NCBI GenBank assembly: GCA_017534445.1
Contig: JAFXWC010000025.1
Span: 1 to 63,242, forward strand
Direction of reading: 5' to 3'
Source: Treponema sp.
GTDB taxonomy: Bacteria > Spirochaetota > Spirochaetia > Treponematales > Treponemataceae
DNA length: 63,242 bases
The notes below the pieces were generated by a model, which saw nothing but the letters and a program-made list of their open reading frames with translations, had not been told where the DNA came from and ran no database searches. A program made the translations under genes and the position numbers. This document shows, in pieces, positions 41,196 through 49,088 of this stretch (positions are counted from its first letter, which is position 1; every line of letters starts with the position of its first letter).

Positions 41196-42224
41196 TTACA
41201 CCTCCTGAACCCCGGCCGCATGCATTGCTTCCGAAGCAGGTATATTCATTCTAAGACTTTCAGATGCAGTACAGATGTCATCCAGCTCATCACGCTTTAT
41301 TATGAACCAGCAGACAAGCGGGCACTCCGTAAAGGGATAGCGGTGGAAGAGTTTCCTTGCCTTTTCCACATAATGGTTTTTGTAGGCAGCCGCTATCCAC
41401 CTGGGGTCTATGTTCCAGACAGTTCCCTCTTCATGAGGGTTCAAGAATTCAGAAAACTGCCAGTTTTTCCATGTATTCCAGTCATCCGTAGCCCAGTTCA
41501 GGGTCTTTAGCGCGGGGCCTGCAATCGGATCATTTCTTCTTGCATTGCCGTCCGTGTATGACAGGTGCAGGGGAATCTCCTCACTGTCCATGTTGTAGTA
41601 TATGCGCAAGCGGAGTGACCACAAAATGTTCTCCAGCGAAAACTTCTCCAAAAAAAGCGACTTTATGGCATCACGGCAAGAAGAATCCACATGGGCCAAA
41701 GAATTCCAAAGTTCCGTAATGTACTGGCAGTCCATGCGGTAGTCGTCCATCTGCTGGTTCTGGACGGTAGAAACATGGTCATACCAGGAAAGCGGAGAAT
41801 TCTTTGTCACCAGGCCAATCTCCGGCCACTTGGAATAATTCAGAATGTTAAAGGGTGTGATGTCGGTATAAGATGGAATTTCCTTTTGCCCCGTGCAAAG
41901 GGCAGCTCCAAACTGCTTAAGGTTCTCGTAGTCATAAAAACGCAAAAGCTCAACCAAAAGGGGCGACGGTTTTTCGTAGTTAAGAATAAGACGCTTGTAG
42001 GAATTTATAAAAGAAGAAACTGCCTCGTTTTCCAAGGCGGCGGCAAGCATTGTCTCTGGGACAGCCGGAACTTCCTTCTTAAAAATAAGGGACCAAAGTT
42101 CCTTAAGAGAGCGGACGGAAAAAAGCTCCCGGGCTTTTGCACCCACAAAGGAACGGGCAAGGATACCGCTTGCCTTTACATAGACATAAGCATCTGCGCT
42201 GGATTTGTCCATTGCCATTGACAT
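41196..42224 (-). CDS. atpC: V/A-type ATPase subunit C (d/AC39-like)
   Basis: 342 residues. Helical soluble protein between the G-like and I subunits. It has the N-terminal YVYVKASGILARSFVGAKARELFSVRSLKELWSLIF (as in the C/d family, Y-x-x-x-K-x-R-x-x-x-x) and EKFSLENILWSLRLRIYYNMDSEEI near the middle, with three repeated helical segments. Subunit C/d is the socket linking the rotor axle to the K ring. Sequence is divergent, so the call depends on those blocks and the operon place; the next gene starts one base after. Confidence 0.85.
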   Translation of the reverse strand: MSMAMDKSSADAYVYVKASGILARSFVGAKARELFSVRSLKELWSLIFKKEVPAVPETMLAAALENEAVSSFINSYKRLILNYEKPSPLLVELLRFYDYENLKQFGAALCTGQKEIPSYTDITPFNILNYSKWPEIGLVTKNSPLSWYDHVSTVQNQQMDDYRMDCQYITELWNSLAHVDSSCRDAIKSLFLEKFSLENILWSLRLRIYYNMDSEEIPLHLSYTDGNARRNDPIAGPALKTLNWATDDWNTWKNWQFSEFLNPHEEGTVWNIDPRWIAAAYKNHYVEKARKLFHRYPFTECPLVCWFIIKRDELDDICTASESLRMNIPASEAMHAAGVQEV

Positions 42225-42235
42225 CCCCCTGCATT

Positions 42236-42541
42236 TTAGGCGAAAAGGAGCGTGTCAAGCAAAGAACGGAAAGCCTTCTCGTCTTTTTCCGCAGCGTCAA
42301 GGCCTTGCTTGTATTCAGAAAACTGAGCTTCATGCCTTTTGGAAATCTCTTTCTTGGCAGAAGCTTCCTTTTGTTCCAAATCCTTTAGGATTGAATCGTA
42401 CTGTTCTTTAAAAGAAGTTTCGGCGCGGGCACGGGATTCAGCAATAATCTTGTCGGCTTCCAGTCTTGCATCAAGAATCATCTGGGACGATTCCCGCTCA
42501 ACCTCAAGAAGGTGTTCTATAATGTCAACTTCTTCAGACAT
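42236..42541 (-). CDS. V/A-type ATPase small stalk subunit (G/H-like)
   Basis: 101 residues, almost entirely a charged coiled coil: EEVDIIEHLLEVERESSQMILDARLEADKIIAESRARAETSFKEQYDSILKDLEQKEASAKKEISKRHEAQ. It is the partner of subunit E in the outer stalk. Heads the ATPase gene run 5'-G-C-I-K-F-E-A-B-D-3'. GGGGGA precedes the ATG, but a terminator hairpin lies immediately upstream, leaving no room for a promoter downstream of it. Confidence 0.85.
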   Translation of the reverse strand: MSEEVDIIEHLLEVERESSQMILDARLEADKIIAESRARAETSFKEQYDSILKDLEQKEASAKKEISKRHEAQFSEYKQGLDAAEKDEKAFRSLLDTLLFA

Positions 42542-42553
42542 TTTATCCCCCGC

Positions 42554-42592
42554 AAAAAAAGCAACTCCCGAAAATTCATATCAGGAGTTTGC
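42554..42592 (-). terminator. Intrinsic terminator (or attenuator) before the V-ATPase operon
   Basis: On the minus strand GCAAACTCCTGA ... TCGGGAGTTGC folds (AACTCC/GGAGTT core) and is followed by TTTTTTT. It lies between the PTS IIA gene and the V-ATPase run. The U-tract ends about 12 bases before the first ATPase start codon, so the hairpin must lie within any transcript that includes the upstream genes. Confidence 0.75.
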
Positions 42593-42650
42593 AAAATAAG
42601 TTCATTCAAACAACATATCAAGTCTCAACGGTTGCAGTCTTATGATTGCC

Positions 42651-43100
42651 TCAGAAAGACTTCAACATCTGGTAAACATCCTCCGCAGACGTTTTTTCCA
42701 TCATTGACTTAGAAAAAGACGGCTCCTGAAGCACCGAGGCCAATTCCTTAAGCACTTCCAAATGGCTTTCCGCCTCATTCTCACCGCAGACAAACATAAA
42801 TACCAGGCGAACAGGGGCACCGTCCAAAGACTGGTAGTCAACCCCTTGGCGGCTAATGCCAACGGCACCGATTATACCGTCCACGCAGGCGCACCTTCCG
42901 TGGGGAATGGCAATACCATGCATAATGCCCGTACTCATCTTTGACTCGCGTTCTTGAATTGCGGCCAAAACCTGAGCCCTGTCAATTCCGGGCTGGACTG
43001 CGACAAGGCATTCTATCATTTCTTCAAAAAGCTCATCCTTATCCTTGCTCTGAAGATTAAGATTAATTCCCTTCGGCGAAAAGACGTTACCCAGAATCAT
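42651..43100 (-). CDS. PTS EIIA protein, fructose/nitrogen type (PtsN-like)
   Basis: 149 residues. The active-site block STGIMHGIAIPHGRC has the phospho-accepting His in IAIPHGR. GVDYQSLDGAPVRLVFMFVCGENEAESHLEVLKELASVL is the conserved C-terminal half of the EIIA-Fru/EIIA-Ntr domain. With no EIIB or EIIC nearby and beside secG, it is more likely a regulatory PtsN than a sugar transport component. It follows secG by 12 bases, and a terminator closes the two-gene unit. Confidence 0.9.
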   Translation of the reverse strand: MILGNVFSPKGINLNLQSKDKDELFEEMIECLVAVQPGIDRAQVLAAIQERESKMSTGIMHGIAIPHGRCACVDGIIGAVGISRQGVDYQSLDGAPVRLVFMFVCGENEAESHLEVLKELASVLQEPSFSKSMMEKTSAEDVYQMLKSF

Positions 43101-43112
43101 GGAAACCCCTTG

Positions 43113-43547
43113 CTACTGTGCGGCAGACTCTTCTGCAGCAGTTCCGGCAGAAACCTCAGTTGCAGAAGCAGAACCTTCAGCAGGCTTTACCTCTGCCTTT
43201 GGCTCTTCCTTAACATCATCAAGCCAAGAACCAGCATTGTTTTCCGGCACTTCGGAAGTTCCCTGAACCTCTTTTGCAGTGGCAGACATTGAACCACCGT
43301 CATTTGGAGCCTTGTTAATCAATGCGAGTGAAAAAACGAGAACTAAGAACAACGCAACAAAAACACCAGTTGTCTTGGTAAGAACGCTGGCAGAATGCGA
43401 ACCGAAAGCAGCAGACTGTCCGCCAAAAGGACTTCCCATGCCGTTTGAATCCTCATTCTGAACAAGAACCATCAAAACAAGCAAAACGCAAACAATTACA
43501 AATGCAACAAGCAGGATTGTTCCAACAACACCCATTTTTTTCTCCAA
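43113..43547 (-). CDS. secG: Protein translocase subunit SecG
   Basis: 144 residues. The first 85 residues are SecG: membrane helix 1 (GTILLVAFVIVCVLLVLMVLVQ), the glycine-serine-rich loop QNEDSNGMGSPFGGQSAAFGSHSASVLTKTTG and helix 2 (VFVALFLVLVFSLALIN). A 55-residue acidic, low-complexity tail rich in A, E and S follows, longer than in E. coli. It forms part of SecYEG. Start at 43547. Confidence 0.95.
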   Translation of the reverse strand: MEKKMGVVGTILLVAFVIVCVLLVLMVLVQNEDSNGMGSPFGGQSAAFGSHSASVLTKTTGVFVALFLVLVFSLALINKAPNDGGSMSATAKEVQGTSEVPENNAGSWLDDVKEEPKAEVKPAEGSASATEVSAGTAAEESAAQ

Positions 43548-43824
43548 ATCCCGGCACTAGACAAACCGGATTAATTTAACAAAATTTTTATCCATTCTAT
43601 ATAAATAAAGGCTTTTAGTCAATTACTCGCACCATGATTTAGCCCATGCACAAGTCCACGCAAGGTGGGGTAAGCCAGCTGGAAGCTGCTCTGCGAACAT
43701 TCCCTCGCCTGTTTTTGAACTGCCCCCTACGCATAACAGGTGCCCCGTGCAAATCATCATACATCCGGGGAGAACAGCATGACAGACGAACTCATATTCT
43801 TTTATTATATTATTTTACACATTT

Positions 43825-44235
43825 TTACATAAGCCGGATAAACTCCGCAGGCAGCAGGGCGGGTATCTTGCTATGGGCAAAGTCTTTTTTGTTACGGGTG
43901 ATTATGTAGCGGGCATGGACGCTTGAGGCACATTCGTCTTGGACGCAATCTTCAAAGTCGGAGAAGTCGTTGTGGTCTAGTGCGGAAAGAAGTTCACCTT
44001 GACCAACGGAAGCAATGCGACACCACGAAAAGACAAGCTTGAACATTTTCCGGCGCTCTTCAAGGGAAAACTCATGGCGGAGCACATACCACATAGTTGT
44101 AACAGAATGGGCGGAAACGAATCCCTCAACACGGCCATTTTCGCAATATTGCAGTATTTGCAGGGATTTTTCATAAAAAGGAGAACGCTGGAAGAAGACA
44201 TCCAGAATAATATTTGCATCAATCAGTATATCCAT
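43825..44235 (-). CDS. PIN-domain RNase toxin
   Basis: 136 residues from the ATG at 44235, which has GAGGA before it. MDILIDANIILDVFFQRSPFYEKS holds the first acidic residue (D5) of the PIN site; AHSVTTMWYVLR and the DFSDFEDCVQDECASSVHARYIITRNKKDF block hold the others, the latter being the usual D-x-x-D-x-x pattern ending in I-x-T-x-N-x-x-D-F. It overlaps the XRE antitoxin by 17 bases and is downstream of it, forming a toxin-antitoxin pair. The toxin would cut RNA. Confidence 0.9.
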   Translation of the reverse strand: MDILIDANIILDVFFQRSPFYEKSLQILQYCENGRVEGFVSAHSVTTMWYVLRHEFSLEERRKMFKLVFSWCRIASVGQGELLSALDHNDFSDFEDCVQDECASSVHARYIITRNKKDFAHSKIPALLPAEFIRLM

Positions 44236-44728
44236 ATTTTTCCTCAAAAGCTTCTTTTAGTATTTCCTTGTAAAATGGATCCTTGTCAGAAGGCATTACA
44301 AGGGGCTTGTGCTTTGACAATATATCTTGCAAAGCAGTCCAATCAGAATCATCTTTTTTTTCATCATCCACAGGAAGCAGCTTGAAGCGCTGGCCTTGGC
44401 AGAACTTTGCACCGCCTATGACGCGCACGGCAGTTCCGTCAAAATAGGCATCGTAGGATTTTTCCGGGGAGGCAACAAGGGGAAGGTCCGCATCATCTTC
44501 TATTTTATATTCCACGCACGAATGGCTGACTGAAGGAATCTTATTGGCGCGGATAAAAGCTTCGTCAACGCCATAGATTTTGGCAAGCTTTGCAACAAGC
44601 TGGTCTGACGGAAGTACGCTTCCCTTTTCGTACTTGCTGTAGGACTGCCTTGAAACCCCCAGCATGGCGGCAACTTGCGCCTGGGTAAAACCGCCTGTCT
44701 GCCTAAGATATTTTAATACATCCTTCAT
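44219..44728 (-). CDS. XRE-type antitoxin/regulator of the PIN toxin
   Basis: 169 residues. N-terminal helix-turn-helix: LRQTGGFTQAQVAAMLGVSRQSYSKYEKGSVLPSDQLVAKLAKIYGVDEAFI. The middle has a beta-rich patch (VSHSCVEYKIEDDADLPLVASPEKSYDAYFDGTAVRVIGGAKFC) and the C-terminus, which should bind the toxin, is acidic (SDKDPFYKEILKEAFEEKYGYTD). It overlaps the toxin gene. Two symmetrical TTTACA/TGTAAA sites lie 55-100 bases upstream and are likely operators. Confidence 0.88.
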   Translation of the reverse strand: MKDVLKYLRQTGGFTQAQVAAMLGVSRQSYSKYEKGSVLPSDQLVAKLAKIYGVDEAFIRANKIPSVSHSCVEYKIEDDADLPLVASPEKSYDAYFDGTAVRVIGGAKFCQGQRFKLLPVDDEKKDDSDWTALQDILSKHKPLVMPSDKDPFYKEILKEAFEEKYGYTD

Positions 44729-44782
44729 GGCTACCCTCCTTCTATTTTTGCAAACTCGACCTTAAGCTTATTATAGCACAAG

Positions 44783-44829
44783 TTTACAAAATATCAATAT
44801 GTAAAAAAAAGAAATTTACATTTTGTAAA
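44783..44829. promoter_or_regulatory. Pair of palindromic operator sites for the toxin-antitoxin operon
   Basis: TTTACA-N11-TGTAAA at 44783-44805 and TTTACA-TTT-TGTAAA at 44815-44829. Same half-sites with different spacing, next to the antitoxin start. Confidence 0.6.
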
Positions 44830-44865
44830 CTAAAAAATTTGCGGTCTAATAAAGCACCGCACCAG

Positions 44866-45129
44866 CCTACGCGGGATTGGAAGGGCGGCGCAGCCGTTCG
44901 CGCAAGCGAATGGAGCCGGAAGGCGGAACCCTGGAAAGCCCGTAAAAAATGGCCTCCTTGCCATTTTTTACTATGATTTTACACGGCCCTTCGAGTGCCT
45001 CAGGGACCGGACTTAGGAAGCTCGCCATGGCACTGTTAAACATTAAAAATGGCAAAAAGCCGATTCTAGCAAAAGACCGGATGGTAGAGCAATCAGGACT
45101 ACCGTCCTAGAGAGCACCGTCCAAAAGAA
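44866..45129 (+). repeat. Dispersed intergenic element, copy 9 (long form)
   Basis: Left edge CCTACGCGGGATTGGAAGGG at 44866, GGAACCCTGGAAAGCCCGT ending 44943, then a hairpin AAAAAATGGC-CTCCTT-GCCATTTTTT (44944-44969; on the minus strand the loop reads AAGGAG), a CCCTTCGAGTGCCTCAGGG palindrome, GGATGGTAG...CTACCGTCC hairpin (about 45075-45105) and end CACCGTCCAAAAGAAG. It fills most of the 501-base gap 44729-45229. Confidence 0.75.
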
Positions 45130-45146
45130 GAAAAAAAATCCACCAC

Positions 45147-45175
45147 ATGACATTCAGGCAAAAATGTTCTATAAT
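45147..45175 (+). promoter_or_regulatory. Promoter for the DUF3160 gene
   Basis: ATGACA (45147-45152), 17-base spacer, TATAAT (45170-45175). AGGAG lies before the ATG at 45230, giving a leader of about 48 bases. Confidence 0.65.
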
Positions 45176-45229
45176 TTAGACTGTAATTTTGCAAAAACAA
45201 TTATATTTTTACAAATACAGGAGTTTCAG

Positions 45230-47953
45230 ATGAAAAAGACTTACAGGCTGCGCAAGGCCTCTACAGCTGCGCTTTCCTTTGCAGCCTCACTCGCTACTGC
45301 GCTTGCATTTGCAACGGCACTTACATTTACAGGCTGTTCAAAGAAGGGTGAAAAAAACGCCCAGACAGAAAACACGGCTTCCGGTGCAGGGCAGGATTCA
45401 GCTTTGCAGGCAGAAGGCCACGAGGAGGAGCTTTCTCCAAATGCCATTCTTGCATCAGGTGCAGTTAACGCCCACAAGGCATTTCTTTCTGACCCGATGA
45501 CCTTTGCAAACCTTCCGTCCCAGGGCATTACAGAAGGAAAGACTGCGGTAGTTGCAAGCAAGGTATGCCGCCTGTACCCAAAGGATGCCTTTGAAGTTTC
45601 GGAAAGCGGTGGCAGCATAAAGAACCCGGCAGAGATTACAGGCACAGAAGTTCCTTTTGCTTCTATAGTAAAGCTTACGGGAGATCCGCTAAGAAATGCA
45701 AATACCGAATACGAGGGGCTCTTTCTTTTCCAGGACAACTACAACTACTTCTACCCTGTTGAATACAAGGACCAGGAAGGCTACATTTTTGGAGCAGACC
45801 TTTACGGTTCTACATCCGGTCTCTACACAGACCTTGAGGACAACAAGATTACTGCGGAGCTCTACAGGACTGGCGGTGCCCCAAAGGAATTCTACCCCTA
45901 CGCAGGCAACATAAAGCTTTCTGACCCAACTACGGCCAGTTTGGAAAAAAACAGGCTTGCAATCCAGCAGACGGCTCCAATGGACTACCCCAATCCAGAT
46001 GACATGATAAACCTCTATTCAAGCCTTAACAGCGAGCTAAAAAAGCCGACCATTTTTGTTACAACAGACCTTGCGGCCCACGCCCAGCACCTTATTTTTG
46101 ACAGACTTTTGCAGTATACAGAAGAAACATATTTTCTTCCAAGGCTAACAATGCTTACGGACAACTTTATAGCGGCAATTGAGTCCGCACAGAATGCTCC
46201 GGAAGAGGCAAAGACTTTGGCAATAAAATACTTCCAGGTTGCAAAGGCACTTCTTGCAATGGTTCCGGAAAAAGTTGTTGCTGATGACTGGGAGCAGACC
46301 GTTAGCTACAAGGAAAAGAACAAGGAAAGCATTACCGCAGCCTATCCGCAAGACGTTAGGGAAGACATAAACCAGATAATGACTGCAAGCGGCATGGTTT
46401 CCGAGATAATGGGAACAAAGGAAGACTTTACCCAGTACAAGCCTCGCGGCCACTACACAAAGAACGGAATTCTTGAGCAGTACTTCCGCGCCCAGATGTG
46501 GTACGGCAGAATCAACTTTTTGATTGCCCAGTCAGGAGAAGACAAGGAGCTGGAAAAAGATACTCTAAGGCTTATGCCGGCAGCAATGCTCATAATAGAC
46601 ACTGTGCACAAGAACCCCAACCTTCTTACAGCATGGGAAGAAGTCTTCTCTCCAATCACGGACCTTATAGGCTTTAGCGACGACCTTAGCTTTAACGACG
46701 TGCTTCCACTTTGGAAAGAGCAGAACGTTGGCGACCTAAAGGCATGGGCAAAAAAGGAAAAGAACCTTCTTGCCTTCATGAAGCTTTGCCACGAAAAGCT
46801 GCGTCCACCGGCAATCAGCGGAAATTCCCTCTTCTACGCGGCATCGGAAACAGACGAAAAGGGAAACAGAAAGCCCCCTATGGGTTGGAAGCTCCTTGGC
46901 CAAAGATTCACCTATGACTCCTACGTTCACGACCAGGCATCATCGCCAAGGCTTTACGGAAGAATGTGGGTTACGGGGCTGGACATAATGAAGGCACTTG
47001 GTTCCCGCACGGCAGACACGCTTCTTGCCATCGAGGAATACAAAAACATGCCTGCCCTAAAGAAAGTGCTGGACGCTTTGGAAAAAGAATTTGCATCATC
47101 TGGTGCTGAATTCTGGAACAGAAGCTACTACAACCAGGTGCTGAACCAGATAAGGACTCAGGCAAAGTTTGAGCAGGGAGCAGGATTCTACTTTACAGAG
47201 TCGCCCGCTTGGAATACAAAAAGCCTTCTTTCCGCCCACGGAACTTGGGCAGAGCTTCGCCACGACACAATTCTTTATGTAAAGCAGTCAGTTGCAGAAA
47301 TGGGCGGCGGTGACTACATAGAGCCAACCTTCAGAACAGAGCCATTCCCTGAACCAATAAACTACATTGAGCCAAACGTGCCATTCTGGGAATGTTCTCT
47401 TGCCAGCGTGGACAAGCTTATTTCCGTTTACAAGACACACCATCTTATGGACGACGAAACAGCAGACGCTCTTAACGCACTAAGGGAAGTCTACTCAAAG
47501 GCACTGGACATATCGCTAAAGGAATGCCAGGACAAGCCAATCACCGAGCAGGAAAACAAATGGATAGGCACAGTTTCAAGAACCCTTGCAAACCTTATCT
47601 TTATCCACACCACAAAATCTTCCTACGGAACATACAGTGACGACCCGGACATGTTCAAGATGGCATGCATAGCAGACGTCTTTACAAATGCCGAGCTGGG
47701 CATGTGCCTGGAAACAGCAGTCGGAATTCCATACCGCCTTTACATACCGCTCAACGACAGCCAGGGCGGAAAAAGAATTGCAATCGGCTACGGATTCAGC
47801 TACTACGAATTCAAGCAGCCATCAATCAACCGCCTTACCGACGAGCAGTGGAAGAAAACCGTCTACCAAAAAGATGCAGACTTAACTTCCCTAATGCCAT
47901 TCTGGGAACAAAACTGCATACTACCAGACGACGACTCCTTTAAGCTATGGTAA
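45230..47953 (+). CDS. DUF3160 lipoprotein
   Basis: 907 residues from the ATG at 45230 (AGGAG upstream); an ATG 22 codons earlier is unsupported. The signal is lipoprotein type: LATALAFATALTFTGC, Cys about 35. The body matches DUF3160: NLYSSLNSELKKPTIFVTTDLAAHAQHLIFDRLLQYTEETYFLPRLTMLTDNF, GMWVTGLDIMKALGSRTADTLL and IEPNVPFWECSLASVDKLISVYKTHHLMDDE. A SH3-like segment (residues about 105-190) may precede it. Function unknown. The Memo-like gene follows with no gap, which may be meaningful or a result of repeat insertion. Confidence 0.85.
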   Translation: MKKTYRLRKASTAALSFAASLATALAFATALTFTGCSKKGEKNAQTENTASGAGQDSALQAEGHEEELSPNAILASGAVNAHKAFLSDPMTFANLPSQGITEGKTAVVASKVCRLYPKDAFEVSESGGSIKNPAEITGTEVPFASIVKLTGDPLRNANTEYEGLFLFQDNYNYFYPVEYKDQEGYIFGADLYGSTSGLYTDLEDNKITAELYRTGGAPKEFYPYAGNIKLSDPTTASLEKNRLAIQQTAPMDYPNPDDMINLYSSLNSELKKPTIFVTTDLAAHAQHLIFDRLLQYTEETYFLPRLTMLTDNFIAAIESAQNAPEEAKTLAIKYFQVAKALLAMVPEKVVADDWEQTVSYKEKNKESITAAYPQDVREDINQIMTASGMVSEIMGTKEDFTQYKPRGHYTKNGILEQYFRAQMWYGRINFLIAQSGEDKELEKDTLRLMPAAMLIIDTVHKNPNLLTAWEEVFSPITDLIGFSDDLSFNDVLPLWKEQNVGDLKAWAKKEKNLLAFMKLCHEKLRPPAISGNSLFYAASETDEKGNRKPPMGWKLLGQRFTYDSYVHDQASSPRLYGRMWVTGLDIMKALGSRTADTLLAIEEYKNMPALKKVLDALEKEFASSGAEFWNRSYYNQVLNQIRTQAKFEQGAGFYFTESPAWNTKSLLSAHGTWAELRHDTILYVKQSVAEMGGGDYIEPTFRTEPFPEPINYIEPNVPFWECSLASVDKLISVYKTHHLMDDETADALNALREVYSKALDISLKECQDKPITEQENKWIGTVSRTLANLIFIHTTKSSYGTYSDDPDMFKMACIADVFTNAELGMCLETAVGIPYRLYIPLNDSQGGKRIAIGYGFSYYEFKQPSINRLTDEQWKKTVYQKDADLTSLMPFWEQNCILPDDDSFKLW

Positions 47954-49071
47954 TTTTTCCTTTTTTTCTGGACCAGGGGCAATATGCTAACCCGCTTTCC
48001 AGGGCTTTATTTGTAAACAAGCAGCACCATGGAGGGTGCGTCATCTTCGTAGCAAAAAGAATAACCGAGTTTTCCACCGGAAAACTCGCGGAAAGAAATT
48101 GCAAGGAGGCAATTTCTTTCCGAGGGGGTAGGATTAAAACTGCAAAAGAAACGCCGCATCTTGCTAACAAAAAAAACATCTTTTCTTTCTTTGCAGCACT
48201 ATTAATTCTTGCAAGTACAACTTCCTGCAGCCGGCAAAAAAACGTCCCCGCAGTCACGGACACTTCTATCATACAGACATGGCTTTCCCAAGGGCTAACA
48301 GAACCTTCCGTAAAGAAAATATATATGGAAGAAAGCCTTCCCCAAGATGCATTTCCCCTTGCTGGAACGGTAAGCCACCACCTGCTTGCGGGAGCATACA
48401 TAGACGGCTGGTTCAAGGCCCTTGCCAAAGCAAGAAAAGTGGAAACATTCTTTATAATAAGCCCGTCCCACTACGGCCTTTCCACCCAGGAATGGTCCCT
48501 TTGCGAATGCAGCTGGAATGCAGGAGAGTACGGCCTTGTCCATACGGATTCAAAAACAGAAAGGGAACTTGCCAAAAGCCTTGGCGTTGCATACGACAAA
48601 AACGCCTTTAGGATAGAGCACGGTTTTTCCACCCTCATGCCCTACCTTGCAAAATATTTTCCAAATGCAAAGGTCTGCGCTATAGCACTCAACGGGGAGC
48701 CTCCACTAAGGCAAAGCCAGGCCCAGGCTTTAACAGATGCCCTTGCTCCCTATTTTACCAAGGAAAAGTCCAAGAAGAATTTCCTTCTTATTTCAACAGA
48801 TTTTTCCCACCACGGAAACGAAGAAGACACGCTAAAAAAAGACTCTTCATCACGTAAGTTTTTTAATGCACCATCTGCAAACGGCTGGTTTTTCTGCGTG
48901 TGCGACAACAGGCAGGGAATGTATGCACTTTCAAACATCTTCTGCAAAGAAGCCGGGGAAAATTCAGGCGGGCAAAAAAAATGCTCCGTCCTCTACCACA
49001 CAAATTCATTTGAACTGTCCGGCGAGGGCGGAGACGATATTACAAGCTACTTCTTTACGTTTATGTATTGA
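47947..49071 (+). CDS. AmmeMemoRadiSam system protein B (Memo-like) lipoprotein, start uncertain
   Basis: 374 codons from the only ATG, which overlaps the DUF3160 stop by 7 bases. Residues 60-374 are the real protein: hydrophobic stretch NIFSFFAALLILASTTSC with lipobox TTSC, then Memo-family blocks FPLAGTVSHHLLAGAYIDGWFKAL, FFIISPSHYGL, EHGFSTLMPYLAKYFPNAKVCAIALN and FLLISTDFSHHG. The first 60 codons run through a hairpin repeat module and resemble no leader. No ATG, GTG or TTG lies between 47950 and the signal; an ATT at 48133 follows GAGGGGG and could be a non-canonical start. Memo-like proteins bind metal through His/Asp/Cys; the partner radical SAM and AMMECR1 genes are not in the window. 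Confidence 0.8.
   Translation: MVIFPFFLDQGQYANPLSRALFVNKQHHGGCVIFVAKRITEFSTGKLAERNCKEAISFRGGRIKTAKETPHLANKKNIFSFFAALLILASTTSCSRQKNVPAVTDTSIIQTWLSQGLTEPSVKKIYMEESLPQDAFPLAGTVSHHLLAGAYIDGWFKALAKARKVETFFIISPSHYGLSTQEWSLCECSWNAGEYGLVHTDSKTERELAKSLGVAYDKNAFRIEHGFSTLMPYLAKYFPNAKVCAIALNGEPPLRQSQAQALTDALAPYFTKEKSKKNFLLISTDFSHHGNEEDTLKKDSSSRKFFNAPSANGWFFCVCDNRQGMYALSNIFCKEAGENSGGQKKCSVLYHTNSFELSGEGGDDITSYFFTFMY
47967..48122 (-). repeat. Dispersed intergenic element, copy 10 (right part) fused to a hairpin module
   Basis: Minus-strand segment CCCTGGAAAGCGGGT (about 47990-48005) and right end CCCTGGTCCAGAAA (about 47965-47979). The left edge is not visible; in its place is the three-hairpin module 48024-48122. 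It lies inside the open frame of the Memo-like gene. Confidence 0.65.
48024..48122 (+). ncRNA. Three-hairpin module with CATGGAGG and CAAGGAGG loops, module 3
   Basis: Hairpin 1: GCACC-ATGGAG-GGTGC (48024-48039). Hairpin 2: CGAGTTTTCC-ACC-GGAAAACTCG (48066-48088). Hairpin 3: 14 perfect base pairs closing AAGGAG (48089-48122). Same order as modules 1 and 2, with different stem sequences. Confidence 0.6.
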
Positions 49072-49088
49072 AGCTTCAAAACGCCTTA

